Shown here: positions 48,600 through 61,111 of the stretch, in pieces
Layout: each line of letters begins with the position of its first letter
Position numbering within the stretch: the first letter of the stretch is position 1
Assembly (NCBI GenBank): GCA_025617745.1
Contig: CM046856.1
Coordinates: 41,662,888 to 41,726,887 of the forward strand
DNA: 64,000 bases
Direction of reading: 5' to 3'
Source of the DNA: Heliocidaris erythrogramma
Taxonomy: Eukaryota; Echinodermata; Echinoidea; Camarodonta; Echinometridae
The notes under the pieces: model-generated
Database searches by the model: none
What the model was told of the DNA's origin: nothing
Seen by the model: only the letters and a program-made list of their open reading frames with translations
Made by a program: the position numbers and the translations under genes

Positions 48600-51251
48600 T
48601 GCAAATGAAAGGAAATTTTGAATGGCCCAATAACAAAATCTGAATTATGGTCAGTCTTGAAATCAATGTCCTCAAATAAAACTCCAGGGTTGGATGGTCT
48701 TCCAAGTGAATTTTATGTAGTGTTTTTTAATGATATTGTAGATTTGATGCTGGATTCTTTCAATTTTTCTTCTTCTAATGGTTTGTTAAGTCAATCTCAA
48801 CGAAATGGAGTAATAACTCTAATATTGAAGCCAGGTAAAGATCCATTAGAAACCAAACGTTATAGGCACATTTCCTTATTAAATGTAGATTACAAATTAA
48901 TTGCCAAAGTATAATGAGTCAAAGACTTAAAAGGGTAATTAATTCTCTAATTCATACAGATCAGCAGGGATTTTTAAGTGGGCGTAATATAAGTGCAAAC
49001 ATTTGCACAATTATAGACCTCATTGAGTATACTGATGCTGTTGATGCTCCTGGTTCAATAATTCTATTAGATTTTGAAAAAGCTTTCGATAGAATCGAAC
49101 ATGAATATTTATTTAAGTCTTTAGAACAGTTTGATCTTGGTGAGAATTTTATAAATATTGTAAAAACATTTTATAATTGTAGATACAGTTATGTTATAAA
49201 TAATGGATTTTTAACAAAGCCCTTCCCTATGACTCGTGGTATTTTTCAAGGATGCCCTATTTCACCTTATTTGTTTGTTTTGGCAATCGAAATGTTAGCT
49301 ACTGCAATAAGGGTTAGCCCTGATATTAAAGGAATTAAGATAGGTAAAATAGAAAAAAAGGTTGGTCTATTTGCTGATGATACTATTTGCTTTTTGGATG
49401 GTGAAATGGACTCTTTTGTTAATTTATTTGAATTGTTAAACTATTTTGAAAGCTTTTCAGGATGTCGAGTAAATAAATTATGTCAAAATCTGAGGCCATA
49501 TATTGGAAGTTTAAAGAATAGTGACGAAAAACCTTTTGAAGAGAAAGGATTTAATTGGAGAAGCAATACCTTTAAAGCACTGGGAGTTACGTTTTCTTTG
49601 CAGACAAAGTGTTTGTATGAACTTAATTATCCCATGAAATTGAAAAAGATAGAACAAGTTATGAATTGCTGGAGACAGAGGAGTTTATCTTTAATTGGAA
49701 AGATAGCAGTTGTTAAATCTCTTTTATTGCCCCAGCTATTGTATTTGTTCTCAGTCTTATGTATAGATGTCTCTAAATCCTTTTTCAAAAAGCTGAACGG
49801 GTTGCTTTATAAATTTATCTGGAATAATGGTAATGATAGGGTGAAAAGAGTCTTACTCTGTAATTTGTATGAAGAAGGTGGCCTTAAAATGATTGATCCA
49901 AGCACTTTTGCAAAATCACAGAAAATGGTTTGGGTAAAAAATATTTTGAATGATAACTATGTGAGTACTTGGAAATATAGAAATAGAAATGTGTAGATTG
50001 TTTCATAATGACCCAGATTTACTTTGGAAAGCAGAAGCTCCTCTGAGTGTACTGAAGAAATTGAAAAATTGTCAATTGATTGAAACTTTGAAAGTCTGGT
50101 ACGAATATAGATCTTTAGTTATGAAATAATTGAATTTACATAGTTACCACAATCAGGACTATATATTTGGTATAACAAAAATGTGAGTTTAAGGCATAGA
50201 CCTTATTTTTATTATCATGCTTGGTATGAAAGAGGGATTGTCTCTCATTTGTATGGAGGTTGTAATATGGTGAAAACCTTTGAAGACCTGGTAATAGAAT
50301 TTGATATTCCTATAACTGACCGTCGCAAGTATGATTCCCTGATGAATGCTATATATTTAGATTGCTTTATTGATCACCAAGATGTTGACGAAAATATTTT
50401 TGATAGGATTGTTTCAGAGTTGCTTGGGAAAGTGAAAGTACCCAAGTATGCTTATTCTGTATTCCGCAACAAAGATCACTCTAAAAACTCAAATGTTAAA
50501 TCTACATTTAAAAGGTTGGAGGAGTGACAACATTTTTAAAATGGTAAATTAACAATTTTAACATGCTGGATCTAATAGTTTAAAGGTTGGATGCAGCATG
50601 TTAAAAGTGTTCATTTACCATTTTGAAAATGTTGTCACTCCTCCAACCTTTTAAATGTAGATTTAACATTTGAGTTTTTAGAGTGATCATTCCACACATG
50701 TCAAAGTTGGTAATAAGTGGGAAGATTGGCTTGGGTTGGACAGAAATAAAATTGAATGGTCTTCTATACATAAAAATAATTTTAAATGTACTATAGAAAC
50801 TCAGTTAAGGTCCTTTTATTCTAAAGTTTTTCATAATGCCATAGCCTTGAACTCATTTTTGTATAAAATTGGAAGAAGAGACAGTCCATTGTGCTATTTT
50901 TGTCAGGAGCTTCCTGAAACTTTGATCCATATCTTTTGTAATTGCACAGTAGTTGCTCCAATGTGGAAAAAACTTTCTGAATATATTGATCGAATGACAA
51001 AGGAGACAACACTGTACACTGACTTTGCTTATTTTGGTATTGATATTGGAGGAAAACATAATTTATGTATTAGTTTCTTATTCCTGTGCCTCAAGTTTTA
51101 TATTATTCGCTGTAAATATCAGGAGGTAGAATTGGATTTTCATAGTTTCCTTTCTTTTGTAAAATTAAAACAAAAAATTGAATACAGAATAGCAGAAAAG
51201 AAAGGTAAATTGAACTCCCATTTTAAGAAATGGTCTCTTTCATTTTTGTAG
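48600..51251 (+). pseudogene. LINE ORF2 reverse transcriptase pseudogene
   Basis: RT motifs in order: NKTPGLDGLPSEFY, KDPLETKRYRHISLLNVDYK, ILLDFEKAFDRIEHEYLF, MTRGIFQGCPISPYLFVLAI and GLFADDTICFL with the catalytic DD near 49375. Toward the end CYFCQELPETLIHIFCNCTV gives the zinc-knuckle region after RT. Frame breaks occur at 48912 and 49996 and around the foldback insert, so it is dead. The motif spelling is L1/Tx1-like; the clade is inferred. Confidence 0.92.
50474..50688. mobile_element. 215-bp foldback element inside the LINE
   Basis: About 100-base arms starting GATCACTCTAAAAACTCAAA and ending TTTGAGTTTTTAGAGTGATC are reverse complements around a short centre near 50575-50590. LINE reading resumes after 50690. 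The end CACTCTAAAAAC resembles those at 55186 and 61114. No clean target duplication seen. Confidence 0.75.
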
Positions 51252-52097
51252 AAATTTATCCCCTCCCCCCTTATTGTCAAGAACATGTAAACATCTTATC
51301 TGGTAATTACGGTTTTCTTCCCTGTTTAGTAATTAGTGGAGCCTCACTTTGATGACATAAGCTTCAGTTAAATATTCATTATAGTTGTCTCTCTATATCC
51401 TTGATGTTCATTAGGATGAGGCTTCTCTATTTTAAAGAGTTGGGGCATTGGCATTATGTTGTGATGTGTAGTGTTGTGCTGTGTTGTTTTGTATTTTTCT
51501 CTATTCACGCACACTTTTTGATATAACATGTATTGTAAATATATTATGTAGTTAGGTTTGTTTTGTTTTCAATAAAAACAAAAATACAAAAAAAACTTTG
51601 TTATATTATTATTTTTTCTGAAAATAGTGTGAGAAAAGAAACGGCACATCAGATAGGGCCTATAGGCCTACGTTACATTCAAATACGTTACGGATTGAAT
51701 GTATCAGGCAGCATGATCAACGCAAAGTGCTTTGGCGAACATATTGTAACGAAATTGGGTTTAATTTCGTAGAAAAGCTTAAGTTTTAGTACAGAAATGA
51801 TCGTTTTGGCCGATTACCGGATTGAAATAACATTTTATCAAAATGTGAGATCGATCATGTAGTTTCTGAGAAAAGAGGATGTTTTAGTTACACTTTGTAA
51901 CTTTTGTTTTTGTTATATTTGCTTTATGATTGTTACCAAGTTATTTAGCATTTTATGCCAATTCATCTGGTAGGTCATTTACCGAGGTCAAAGCAAGGAA
52001 ACTTTGGTTAGGAAAATATTAGTTTATTATTGCATGTGTATTTAATTAACCACTTTTTCTTGTACACGTAATTGCATAATTAAGTAATGGTGTATTT

Positions 52098-52282
52098 GAC
52101 CGGGCGTTGTGGCGTGCGCCTGTAATCCAGCTACCACTGGAAGTTATAAACTGATTCAGCGGACCTAGGTTCGAGACTGAGTCACGTCTTTCGGATGGTG
52201 ACGTTAAAGGTCGGTCCCAGACGTAAATAATCATATCTGATTGATACACGTCTGTAAAAACCCAATTACACACACACACACG
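52098..52282 (+). repeat. 7SL RNA/Alu-like SINE
   Basis: The head GACCGGGCGTTGTGGCGTGC followed by GCCTGTAATCCAGCTAC is very close to the Alu domain of 7SL RNA (GCCGGGCGCGGTGGCGCGTG, CCTGTAGTCCCAGCTAC). GGTTCGAGACTG serves as a B box. The tail (GTCTTTCGGATGGTGACGTT AAAGGTCGGTCCC) resembles the 3' end of invertebrate LINEs and ends in (CA)n, where LINE machinery would prime. Head and tail roles are inferred. Confidence 0.7.
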
Positions 52283-52698
52283 CTGAATAAGTGTCTACGG
52301 CTGAGTCATTCACTGTATGCTAAGTCAGCGCTCACCGAGCCTGATAGTGCGGTGGTTGACGGCTGGCTTGGTGTGCGGGCCAAATGATTCAAATGACGTT
52401 TTGTCTTTCCAAATATTGATTTGGAAGATTTCGAGAGTAACTTGTTCAATCGCTACGCCAGTGATTGATTTCTTGGCTTTTTGCCTGGCCTTCTTAGCAC
52501 CTCATCGCAGGGAAGCTGGTTGATGACAATCTACTGAAAACGAAGTCTGGACATGGTCGTGCGGTACTACGTATTTCTTGACATGGTCGTGTGGTACTGC
52601 GTATACTTCAGAAGAGTAAACTATATAGCAGAAATAGCGCAGTAGTGACGGTTTGCAGAGAAAGCAAGATTTGGAGAGAAAGCAGGTTCGACAATTAA

Positions 52699-53324
52699 AG
52701 GGAAATTAACCTCAGCGTATGAATTAGCTTATTTTGAATGGTGTAGTATATGCCTCTTATTTGATACATGCAATTTCATGTAAAAACACAGGATATAGAT
52801 ATAAATCACTATTTTCCAGCCAAGTTATCGTCTGCTAGCAATAATAAGGGGGCTGCCATTACTTTATGTGTACACGAACATATTTTTCATCCCAAGTAAA
52901 ATTTCCTTCATCGTTAACTTGTAATTGATTTTTAGAGGACAAATATATATTAGATAAAGTCACATATTCTGAAATGTAAGTTTAGTTTTATATATTTTTT
53001 AAAAGGTCTTAATTTGTTCATAAAAAATATACTTCATAAAAAATTGACGTCAAGGACGGAGACAATCGTAACAATACCAAAACAAAGCGAGGAATCTGCT
53101 TTACAGGATGGCTATTAGAACTCATGGGTCGTCAATTATCTAGGCCCATGGCCAATAACAATCGTAATACAATCAGAACAAAGCGACGTATCTGTTGTAA
53201 AGGTAGGCTATTATCAATGCATATGGTACCTAATGATCCGTGTCATGCACAAAATGGCAGCCTCCATGGAAAGACGTAGCAGACAATAGGTGCATCTAGA
53301 ATATCACGTGGGGTTAATTGTCCT
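52699..53324. mobile_element. TTAA-bounded foldback element, third copy
   Basis: TTAA at 52695-52698 and 53325-53328 brackets AGGGAAATTAACCTC and GGGGTTAATTGTCCT. Contains ATCGTCTGCTAGCAATA, GGGGGCTGCCATTACTT and AAAATGGCAGCCTCCATG, as in 11652-12516. Confidence 0.72.
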
Positions 53325-55185
53325 TTAAGGTGGTATATTTCCGCTAAACGTACCACGTCCTCAGCTCGGGCTATCCTTACCGAAACCGCAGCTGGAGGAA
53401 GCAGCGTCGATTTCATTACAATATTTTACTTTTCGGACCGCTCTTTTTTTGTAAGAATAGCGGCTGAATACCTGTTGATCTGTGTGCTCTTATTGCCAAA
53501 TAATATAAGTACGGTAACTGATCAGATCAGATTATCAATGTATCTAACAAGATATGTATTTCTCATTTTATAGCCCATATATCTACAAAATATGTATGTC
53601 TATATAATATTATGTAATTATTGATAATGAAATTTTAACATCTTGTGCTGACACATTACCTATCTTCTCTCTCCTTCCTTTTCATTTTTCCTCATTTCTT
53701 TTCTGATCAGGGGGTAACGTATCTGATGAGATCATTATGTATTGCTCATTTGTCGTTTATAATTTTCTTGAGACATTATTTATTACAGGAACAATGGGAA
53801 ATGGAATTTATGCGTATATTATTTTCATAAAAATCTTCTCCAACTTCATTTTTACCGTCTTCCTAACTGCAAATTTCCTTGATTTTCCTTGATTTTGATT
53901 GGATGTTGAGTGATGTTACCATGATAGTTACCATTGATAGCAGAGTTACCATTAATGGTAAGTTTTATGCAACAAAGCCCGGATTCGTCAAATACGTTAC
54001 CATGCATCGTTCTTCTTTGCATCCATAAGTTTTATTTAATCTGGCAGAGATGTTACGTGTCATTTGTTTTTTATCACAAGTTTAAAATGCCTATTCATAA
54101 CGTTTCATACATAATCAATGGATTACTGATAAAATTAAACTACAAATATAAACTCAATTTAGGGTTACATAAAATTATTTCAAGCAGAAATATATATGTT
54201 TTGCTTTGTATTTAACCTTCACTTTATAAATCACGATCATTTTTATTACAGAAAAGATCAAGGTTGACTCCAAAATGTTTCCATGAGGTTTGTACATATT
54301 CAAGCTTGTAGTTTTACATAAGTGTTGACATTTTTAAGCAAGAATTAAGCTAGCCTCTAATCGAGGCGATGTGCTGCTCTTTTGATCCCCTGCATGGTCG
54401 ATCCTCGAAACCCGCGGAATCATCCCCTGATCATTGCGTGGGAAGTCTTGCTCAGCACATAGCCTCCATACGCACCCGTTACTTGTTGTTTTTTCATATT
54501 TTGACCTTTGAACTCTTTCGTCAATTTTCTACGAAAATCTTTCATGAATAATTCAGTTCCTGGTAGAAAATATGAACCAATCAATAGCTTGACGTGGAGT
54601 GAAGAGACCGCTCAGCTGATTCCAAACATGGGGAAAGTAAAAATTTGTAATAGATGTCTAATGTTTAATGAAGGGGTTTGGGGTGTGTAGAACTGATCTC
54701 TGAGATCATTCATTCATTGTCAGAAGGAGTCAAGTGAAGGTCAATGTTGAACTTCATATGGATAGTACTTTGTTTGGATATGATTTGTCTTTAACGGGTA
54801 TGCGCTGCCGAATGCCTTGATGGTGTTATATTTTCAATATTCAAGTCGAGTTCACGAACTAAAGGTCAGGTCAAAGTTCAATCTTACCCCTGGGTCACAA
54901 AGGCCAAATATCTGTAATTTTTAGTCTATTAATTATTGTTAGGACTCGGAGAATAGTGTATTTATGCAGAATTGTGCCGCTTCAAATCATCTCAGTTTAG
55001 TTTATATGCGGTTTAGAATATTGCAAGCAGTTGGATGTTGAATTACTAAAGTGGTCCTAGAACAATTTCAACTTTGTTGCCCTTAAGGGCAACCTTGAGC
55101 AATTTGCATAATTTGCATAAATCCAAAATGGTGCCTGGTAGCCATATTGAAACTCAACTTTTCAACTAAAAGTTACATACAAGTG

Positions 55186-55909
55186 CACTGCAAAAACCAG
55201 GGTGTTAAATATTCAACACTACGTTGGTGTACAATTAAATGTATTCTTATGGTGTTATTATAACACCCAGAGAATCATTGTTATGGCTCCGTAATCAAAT
55301 CTGTTGGAATAGTTCGGTTGATTACACCATCGGGTGTAATTTATTTAAAACACGCATGCGCAAAATAAATGAACAGAAATACCGCGGGATCGCTAGCTCC
55401 TGATTGGTCTAAGCATAGTGCAGCAGCGCATGCTCCAAACACTTATATGAATATTCATGAATTTTCAGTAGCGTATGGTTTGGGGTGGCCCGATTTTAAT
55501 AACTCTTACCATATGCATAAAAAATTATAATGGGTATATAAGAGCTTGCACTAGACTGTACCAACAGGATAAGATTATTAGGATAGGATAGGATAGGATA
55601 GGATAGTACTAGGATAGGATAGGTTAAGATACACATGTAGGATCTGTGTGTACCAAGATGATATAGGACATGGCGTTACTCTGACACCAGCTATGGTGTA
55701 AATTATTTTTAATACCATGGATGGTGTACAATATTGGTGTTTAAATAACACCAGTGGTGTTGAATATTCAACACCATTCTGGGTGTTAATTTTGATTTAA
55801 TCCGAAACTAGGTGTTCTTTTAATCTTTCGGTGTTGCAGGATATAGATACGGGAAAGAATAACTTTTAACACCCATGGTGTTGAATTTAACACCCTGGTT
55901 TTTGCAGTG
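55186..55909. mobile_element. 724-bp MITE with CACTGCAAAAACCAGGGTGT ends
   Basis: Inverted ends CACTGCAAAAACCAGGGTGT and ACACCCTGGTTTTTGCAGTG. The same site in the next tandem copy (about 56560) is empty, reading CATACAAGTGTATAATACAT, which fixes the insertion to the base and shows a duplication of only TG or GTG. The interior repeats GGTGTT...AACACC motifs and has a (GGATA)n run at 55580-55620. Confidence 0.85.
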
Positions 55910-56971
55910 TGTATAATACATGAATATAGGGTTTCGAGGGACGTAGCAATTTAGGGTCACGTTTAGGTCATAAAGGTCAAATAAAGGTCAAATTTGCTGA
56001 CATATATGACTGTGCATACGTTGGATTTTTAAGTGTTATAGATGTCTAATGTTTAAATGAAGGGGTTTGGGGTGTGTATCTCTGAGATCATTCATTCATT
56101 GTCAGAAGGAGTCAAGTGAAGGTCAATGTTGAACTTCATATGGATAGTACTTTGTTTGGATATGATTTGTCTTTAACGGGTATGCGCTGCCGAATGCCTT
56201 GATGGTGTTATATTTTCAATATTCAAGTCGAGTTCACGAACTAAAGGTCAGGTCAAAGTTCAATCTTACCCCTGGGTCACAAAGGCCAAATATCTGTAAT
56301 TTTTAGTCTATTAATTATTGTTAGGACTCGGAGAATAGTGTATTTATGCAGAATTGTGCCGCTTCAAATCATCTCAGTTTAGTTTATATGCGGTTTAGAA
56401 TATTGCAAGCAGTTGGATGTTGAATTACTAAAGTGGTCCTAGAACAATTTCAACTTTGTTGCCCTTAAGGGCAACCTTGAGCAATTTGCATAATTTGCAT
56501 AAATCCAAAATGGTGCCTGGTAGCCATATTGAAACCCAACTTTTCAACTAAAAGTTACATACAAGTGTATAATACATGAATATAGGGGTTTCGAGGGACG
56601 TAGAATGCGTTTTTTACGCAATTTTTGCAATTTAGGGTCACGTTTAGGTCATAAAGGTCAAATAAAGGTCAAATTTGCTGACATATATGACTGTGCATAC
56701 GTTGGATTTTTAAGTGTTATAGATGTCTAATGTTTAAATGAAGGGGTTTGGGGTGTGTAGAACTAATCTCTGAGATCATTCATTCATTGTCAGAAGGGGT
56801 CAAGTGAAGGTCAATGTTGAACTTCATATGGATAGTACTTTGTTTGGATATGATTTGTCTTTAACGGGTATGCGCTGCCGAATGCCTTGATAGTGTTATA
56901 TTTTCAATATTCAAGTCGAGTTCCGAACTAAAGGTCAGGTCAAAGTTCAATCTTACCCCTGGGTCACAAAG

Positions 56972-57278
56972 TAATAATAATAATAATAATGTGATTTATA
57001 TAGCGCCAAATCCACTCTGTGGAGTGCTCAAGGCGCATTCAAGAAGAAAAGTAGCTAAGAAGAGAATAGCAAAGTTTTTAGAAGTTTTTTAAAGGACAAT
57101 GAGGTCGAACAACTTTTTATGTCTTCAGGTAGGCTATTCCAAAAGGTCGGGCTTGTGTATGAATATGATCGTTCCCCCCAGGTTTTAGATACTTTGGGTA
57201 TATTGAGAAGGCCAGAAGAGGAAGAACGAAGTGATCTTGTTGGGGTGTAGCGCTTAACAAGTGAAATATTATATATAT
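56972..57278 (-). mobile_element. CR1/jockey-like LINE 3' fragment
   Basis: On the minus strand it encodes RYTPTRSLRSSSSGLLNIPK, then RSYSYTSPTFWNSLPEDIKS and KLLKTLLFSS stop, the typical C-terminus of CR1/jockey-type RT. This is followed by GCGCTATATAAATCACA and (TTA)n. ACAAAG is duplicated at 56966-56971 and 57279-57284; the sister repeat copies are uninterrupted here. Confidence 0.85.
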
Positions 57279-57904
57279 ACAAAGGCCAAATATCTGTCAT
57301 TTTTAGTCCATTAATTATTGTTAGGGTCACGTTTAGGTCATAAAGGTCAAATAAATGTAAAATTTGCTACAAGTCATGTGCATGTGACTGTGCATACGTT
57401 AGATTTTTGTCAGTGTTATAGATATCTAATGTTTAAATGAAGGGGTTTTGGGTGTGTAGAACTAATTTATGAGATCATTCGTTCATTTATTGGTCAGAAA
57501 GGGTAAATTCAAGGTCAATGTTGAACTTTTTTTATATTTATGCTTTTATTATAAATCATCAAGAATCACAATATTTACAATAGATGTCAATGTTGAACTT
57601 GATATAATGGATAGTACTTGGTTTGAATATGATTTGTCTTTTACCGGTACGTGGTGCCGAATGCATTGATGATGTTACATTTTCAATTTAAGTCGAGTTC
57701 ACGAACTGAATGTCAGGTCAAAGTTCAATCTTACCCCTTGGTCACAAAGGTCAAATTCAAATATATGTAATTTTTAGTTAATTGTCAGGACTCAGAGAAT
57801 AGTATAATATTCAGAATTGTGCCGATTCAAATCATCTCAGTTTAGTTTCTTTACGTTTTGATATGCGCCAAACCATTGAATGTTGATTTACTAAAAATAT
57901 ATTA

Positions 57905-60200
57905 GGTCGTATGACTCGAGGTGCTACAGTTCAGGATATCCATCGCACCTATGCAAAGCACTGACGTCTGCGACAGTCTTGCTGCTGGGCTGTTGATGAT
58001 GTTGTAATGCACTTGCACAATTGGACTATAGCATTTGGCTTATATTACCGGTATCGGTAATGATCCTTGTTTGAACGAATAGCGATCGTTACTGCGATTC
58101 TGAAGCTGTTACATATTTTTTCTTGTACATCAAGTTAACAGATAGCGTCAGCATAAAATTATGTTATTCTCCTCCATATATTTACGTCTCACTCATCATA
58201 TATGGATGTCCGAGTAGACAAAATCTGTCACGGGCTAATTGAGTAATAACACAGTCCTTTAAGTTGTAGGAATAAACATCTGATACTATAATAAGATGAT
58301 GCATTTCCTTTTAATTTTTCGGATACTACAAATAATATTATTATTGCTGATGAGAGGTGCTCGACAGGAAAACATGGAAATCTTCCCAATGGATGACACT
58401 GGAATGCATCTCTACTATCCGAGAACGAAAAATCCCTTAACACAGTATATTTCTTAGATGTCTAAAAAAATTGATATCTAGGTGCATGTTGAAAAGCCAT
58501 ATAAAATATCATGATTGTGGATTTCTTCTGCCACTCTTGATGGAATTTTGTCAGTATGTTTACTATGTGTGAGATAGTCTGATCTAGATTGTTGCGATTA
58601 TAGTGCAAACTTTGAGTTTCAGATATACTTTGCAGACCTAGCATGTAGATTAGGACTATGCAGTTTCTATGCAGGAAGGTCCATGTGTTCATCACGGGAT
58701 GTGGTGTTGGGAAGGTAGGACCTATAGTTTAATACGATATAAAGGATCTTCCATTGCCGAATTTGATGACCTGGTCCCCGCAACATAAATGTTTGCAATT
58801 TATTAATCGTGCAGAGTCAATAGCCAATCTAGATCCTTGTCTCATGAACCTCTTGTTCAAAATGATAACCCCTATTGAACAATTTATATATTCTTTTTTA
58901 ATGGAAAAAAATGATATGGGTGCTTATAGTGACTAAAGAATACGATGACCATGCCAGTAAATGTGATACATTTCTCTTCCCATGACTAAAAAAAAAAATC
59001 TATCCCTGATATTTCTTATTTCAGACAAGTCAGTGATTTTGGAATTTACGTATCATTTATCCGACTGGAGAAATAATTTGTTTAAATCGTTTTTGCTGTT
59101 GCCATCTTGCATTTGTACTTGTGCGTCATTTTGATGCAAATTCATGAAAATTTAAATGCATTTATGGATGTTATGGATGACAATATTACATCAATTTTTT
59201 TGCATAACCATATCACACAAACAGCATGCACACACTCTACAATTTAGAATTACCCCCTCCCCCATGACACCCGCTCACTTTTTTGTATACAACAAAATTA
59301 TAAAATAGGCATCTGTTATCATTTTCTTATGAAATTGCTTCTTTAATAATTCACCACCACGCATTGTTTCAATAAATAATACATCAATATGAAACCACAT
59401 TTTGTATAAATCAAGAAATAATGAAATATCAATTGCAATAATTTGACATATAAATGATGCGATATGACAAATGCTTTAATATTCATGAATCGATCTTTCC
59501 TGCTGTTTCTAAACTATAAAAAAAATGAAATGAACTTAAAAAGTTAGATTAACTAATTCACAATTATTATTGCAAGTATATCCAAGGACAACGCGCAATC
59601 CTAAATTCTATCATTTAGAGTAACTCATTTTGCAAGATCGACGCAGACAGAATTTATCATTCGTCAAAAGAATTCATCTTAACACAAAATATTTTGTGTT
59701 AAAATAATTTGACATTACAATCAAATAATGAAATTAAGCAAAAACTAATGTGCGTAAAACTTTAATAATTCTGATAAAAAGCAAACATACATTCCTACTT
59801 GAAAAAGAGGCATCTATAATGAAATTGTTAATGTTAAAATATGCAGGCCATTAAATAACAGTTTATCATAGTTAATGACGAATAATTATATTATTGATGG
59901 ATCTTGGTTTAAGACACATACTTCCCTGCTCAACCGTATTAAATTAAAAATTACCATTTCTCGTGACAACCTTTCCAAATCTATCAAGAGAAAGTTGTGG
60001 TTATTTTCCCCTCTTAATTGACATTAATATTAATAACATGGCAATACAATGTGTAGGAAATATGTTTCGTATTATAAGCTGCAAAAGTAATCTGTCTTAT
60101 CTGATATTATTGATCAGTAGCGTGGGGACACAGGGCGTACGTGCCCAGCGTCTGTGTCCCCCACTGGGAGATTCGACAATCCTGTTATAATTATTTTTAG
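57905..60200. other. Stretch without recognisable gene
   Basis: AT-rich, with only short ORFs and no repeated landmarks that I could match elsewhere in the window. The same holds for 53330-54640, 47650-48540 and 51611-52097. Confidence 0.5.
59679..59702. repeat. Perfect 24-bp AT-rich palindrome
   Basis: TTAACACAAAAT is followed directly by its reverse complement. In AT-rich DNA this may be chance. The surrounding 57900-60200 shows no gene or clear element. Confidence 0.8.
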
Positions 60201-60251
60201 TATGTTGTCTGTTAGGGATTTTAGACTCCTTTCTGTGCCGCCACGCACCTC

Positions 60252-60305
60252 CCCCCCCCCCCCCCCCCCCCCCCCCCGCAGTAAAGAACCCTGGATCCGC
60301 CACTG
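60252..60305. repeat. Long C tract beside a GGATCCGCCACTG terminus
   Basis: About 28 consecutive C residues are followed by GCAGTAAAGAACCCTGGATC and CGCCACTG, whose complement starts CAGTGGCGGATCCAGGG. Looks like the end of a repeat with a G-rich subterminal run. Confidence 0.6.
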
Positions 60306-61111
60306 TCCTTGAAAAGAGAGCAACTGATAGTAGTTATTTATGTTTACACGTAGTACATAGCATCGATGCTTTGTAAGTCTCGAAACTATTTCCATTGCGT
60401 TCAGACAGGCCATGATCGACTTGCTTCTATCACCCACTCCTGACTATTCATCGCTCACTTGCGCCACACACGGTGACCCGAAGTATAATTGGTACGTATG
60501 GTCAAAACGCGCGGAAGTTTGTGCACAGGGGTCGTATCATGCGAAGTTGCGAGTGAAGATAGCAGCGAGTGAAGCAGTGATTGCGTTCACATTACAAATA
60601 GTCATAAGCGCGGTGGGTGGTCTACCGCAAAGCATCGATGCTTTGTCGCTGGATCCTGAGATTTACTCCCGCCAAACTCGCTGCCAGAATAGTTTCGAAA
60701 CCTAGCTCCAACTCGCTTCTATCTCGTGACTATCTGCGTTCAGACAGCGTTCGGTCTTAAAACTGGTCATGACCAAAATAGTCTCGAAACCTAGATAGCA
60801 TCGGGGCTATCGCTCTACCTGTGAACGCGCCCAATGTTGCAGTCATGGAAATGGAATATTTTTTACTAGTAACAGGTCCGCGTCTTAGTCACAAAGTCAC
60901 AAAGTCACAATGTCCGCTTATATGATTATGATTATGACCGATTCGATTTTCCCAACACCATAGGCCTATCCCTGATAGCAGAAAGTGGTAAAAATTACGT
61001 GATATTTACGTCGTGGTTTTCGTCTTTTTTACGTCCTGTAATTACGTCAAAAAGACGACAACTTGCACCAACGCAAGACGTCAAGAGGACGTCTTATTTT
61101 GACGTCATCTG

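Larger units (their letters stand above)
48560..51593 (+). mobile_element. 5'-truncated L1/Tx1-type LINE with 17-bp target duplication
   Basis: AACTTTGTTATATTATT flanks it at 48543-48559 and 51594-51610 with no mismatch. The 3' end has AATAAAAACAAAAATACAAA as an A-rich tail. The body encodes the reverse transcriptase and C-terminal zinc-knuckle region; the endonuclease is missing, typical of a 5'-truncated copy made by target-primed reverse transcription. A foldback element (50474-50688) interrupts it. Confidence 0.93.
54641..57900. repeat. ~680-bp tandem repeat, about four copies
   Basis: The landmark AGATGTCTAATGTTTAAATG recurs at about 54651, 56041, 56720 and (as AGATATCTAATG) 57420. Units share GTCAATGTTGAACTTCATAT, GGGTATGCGCTGCCGAATGC, ACTAAAGGTCAGGTCAAAGT and AGGTCATAAAGGTCAAATAA. 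Copies 2 and 3 are 681 bp apart. Copy 1 is lengthened by the element at 55186. Copy 3 has a retroelement insert and a ~385-bp deletion; copy 4 is more diverged. Confidence 0.9.

Noticed and set aside
53645-54215. Short plus-strand ORFs in AT-rich DNA
   Set aside because: No splice partners, no conserved words, and composition explains them.
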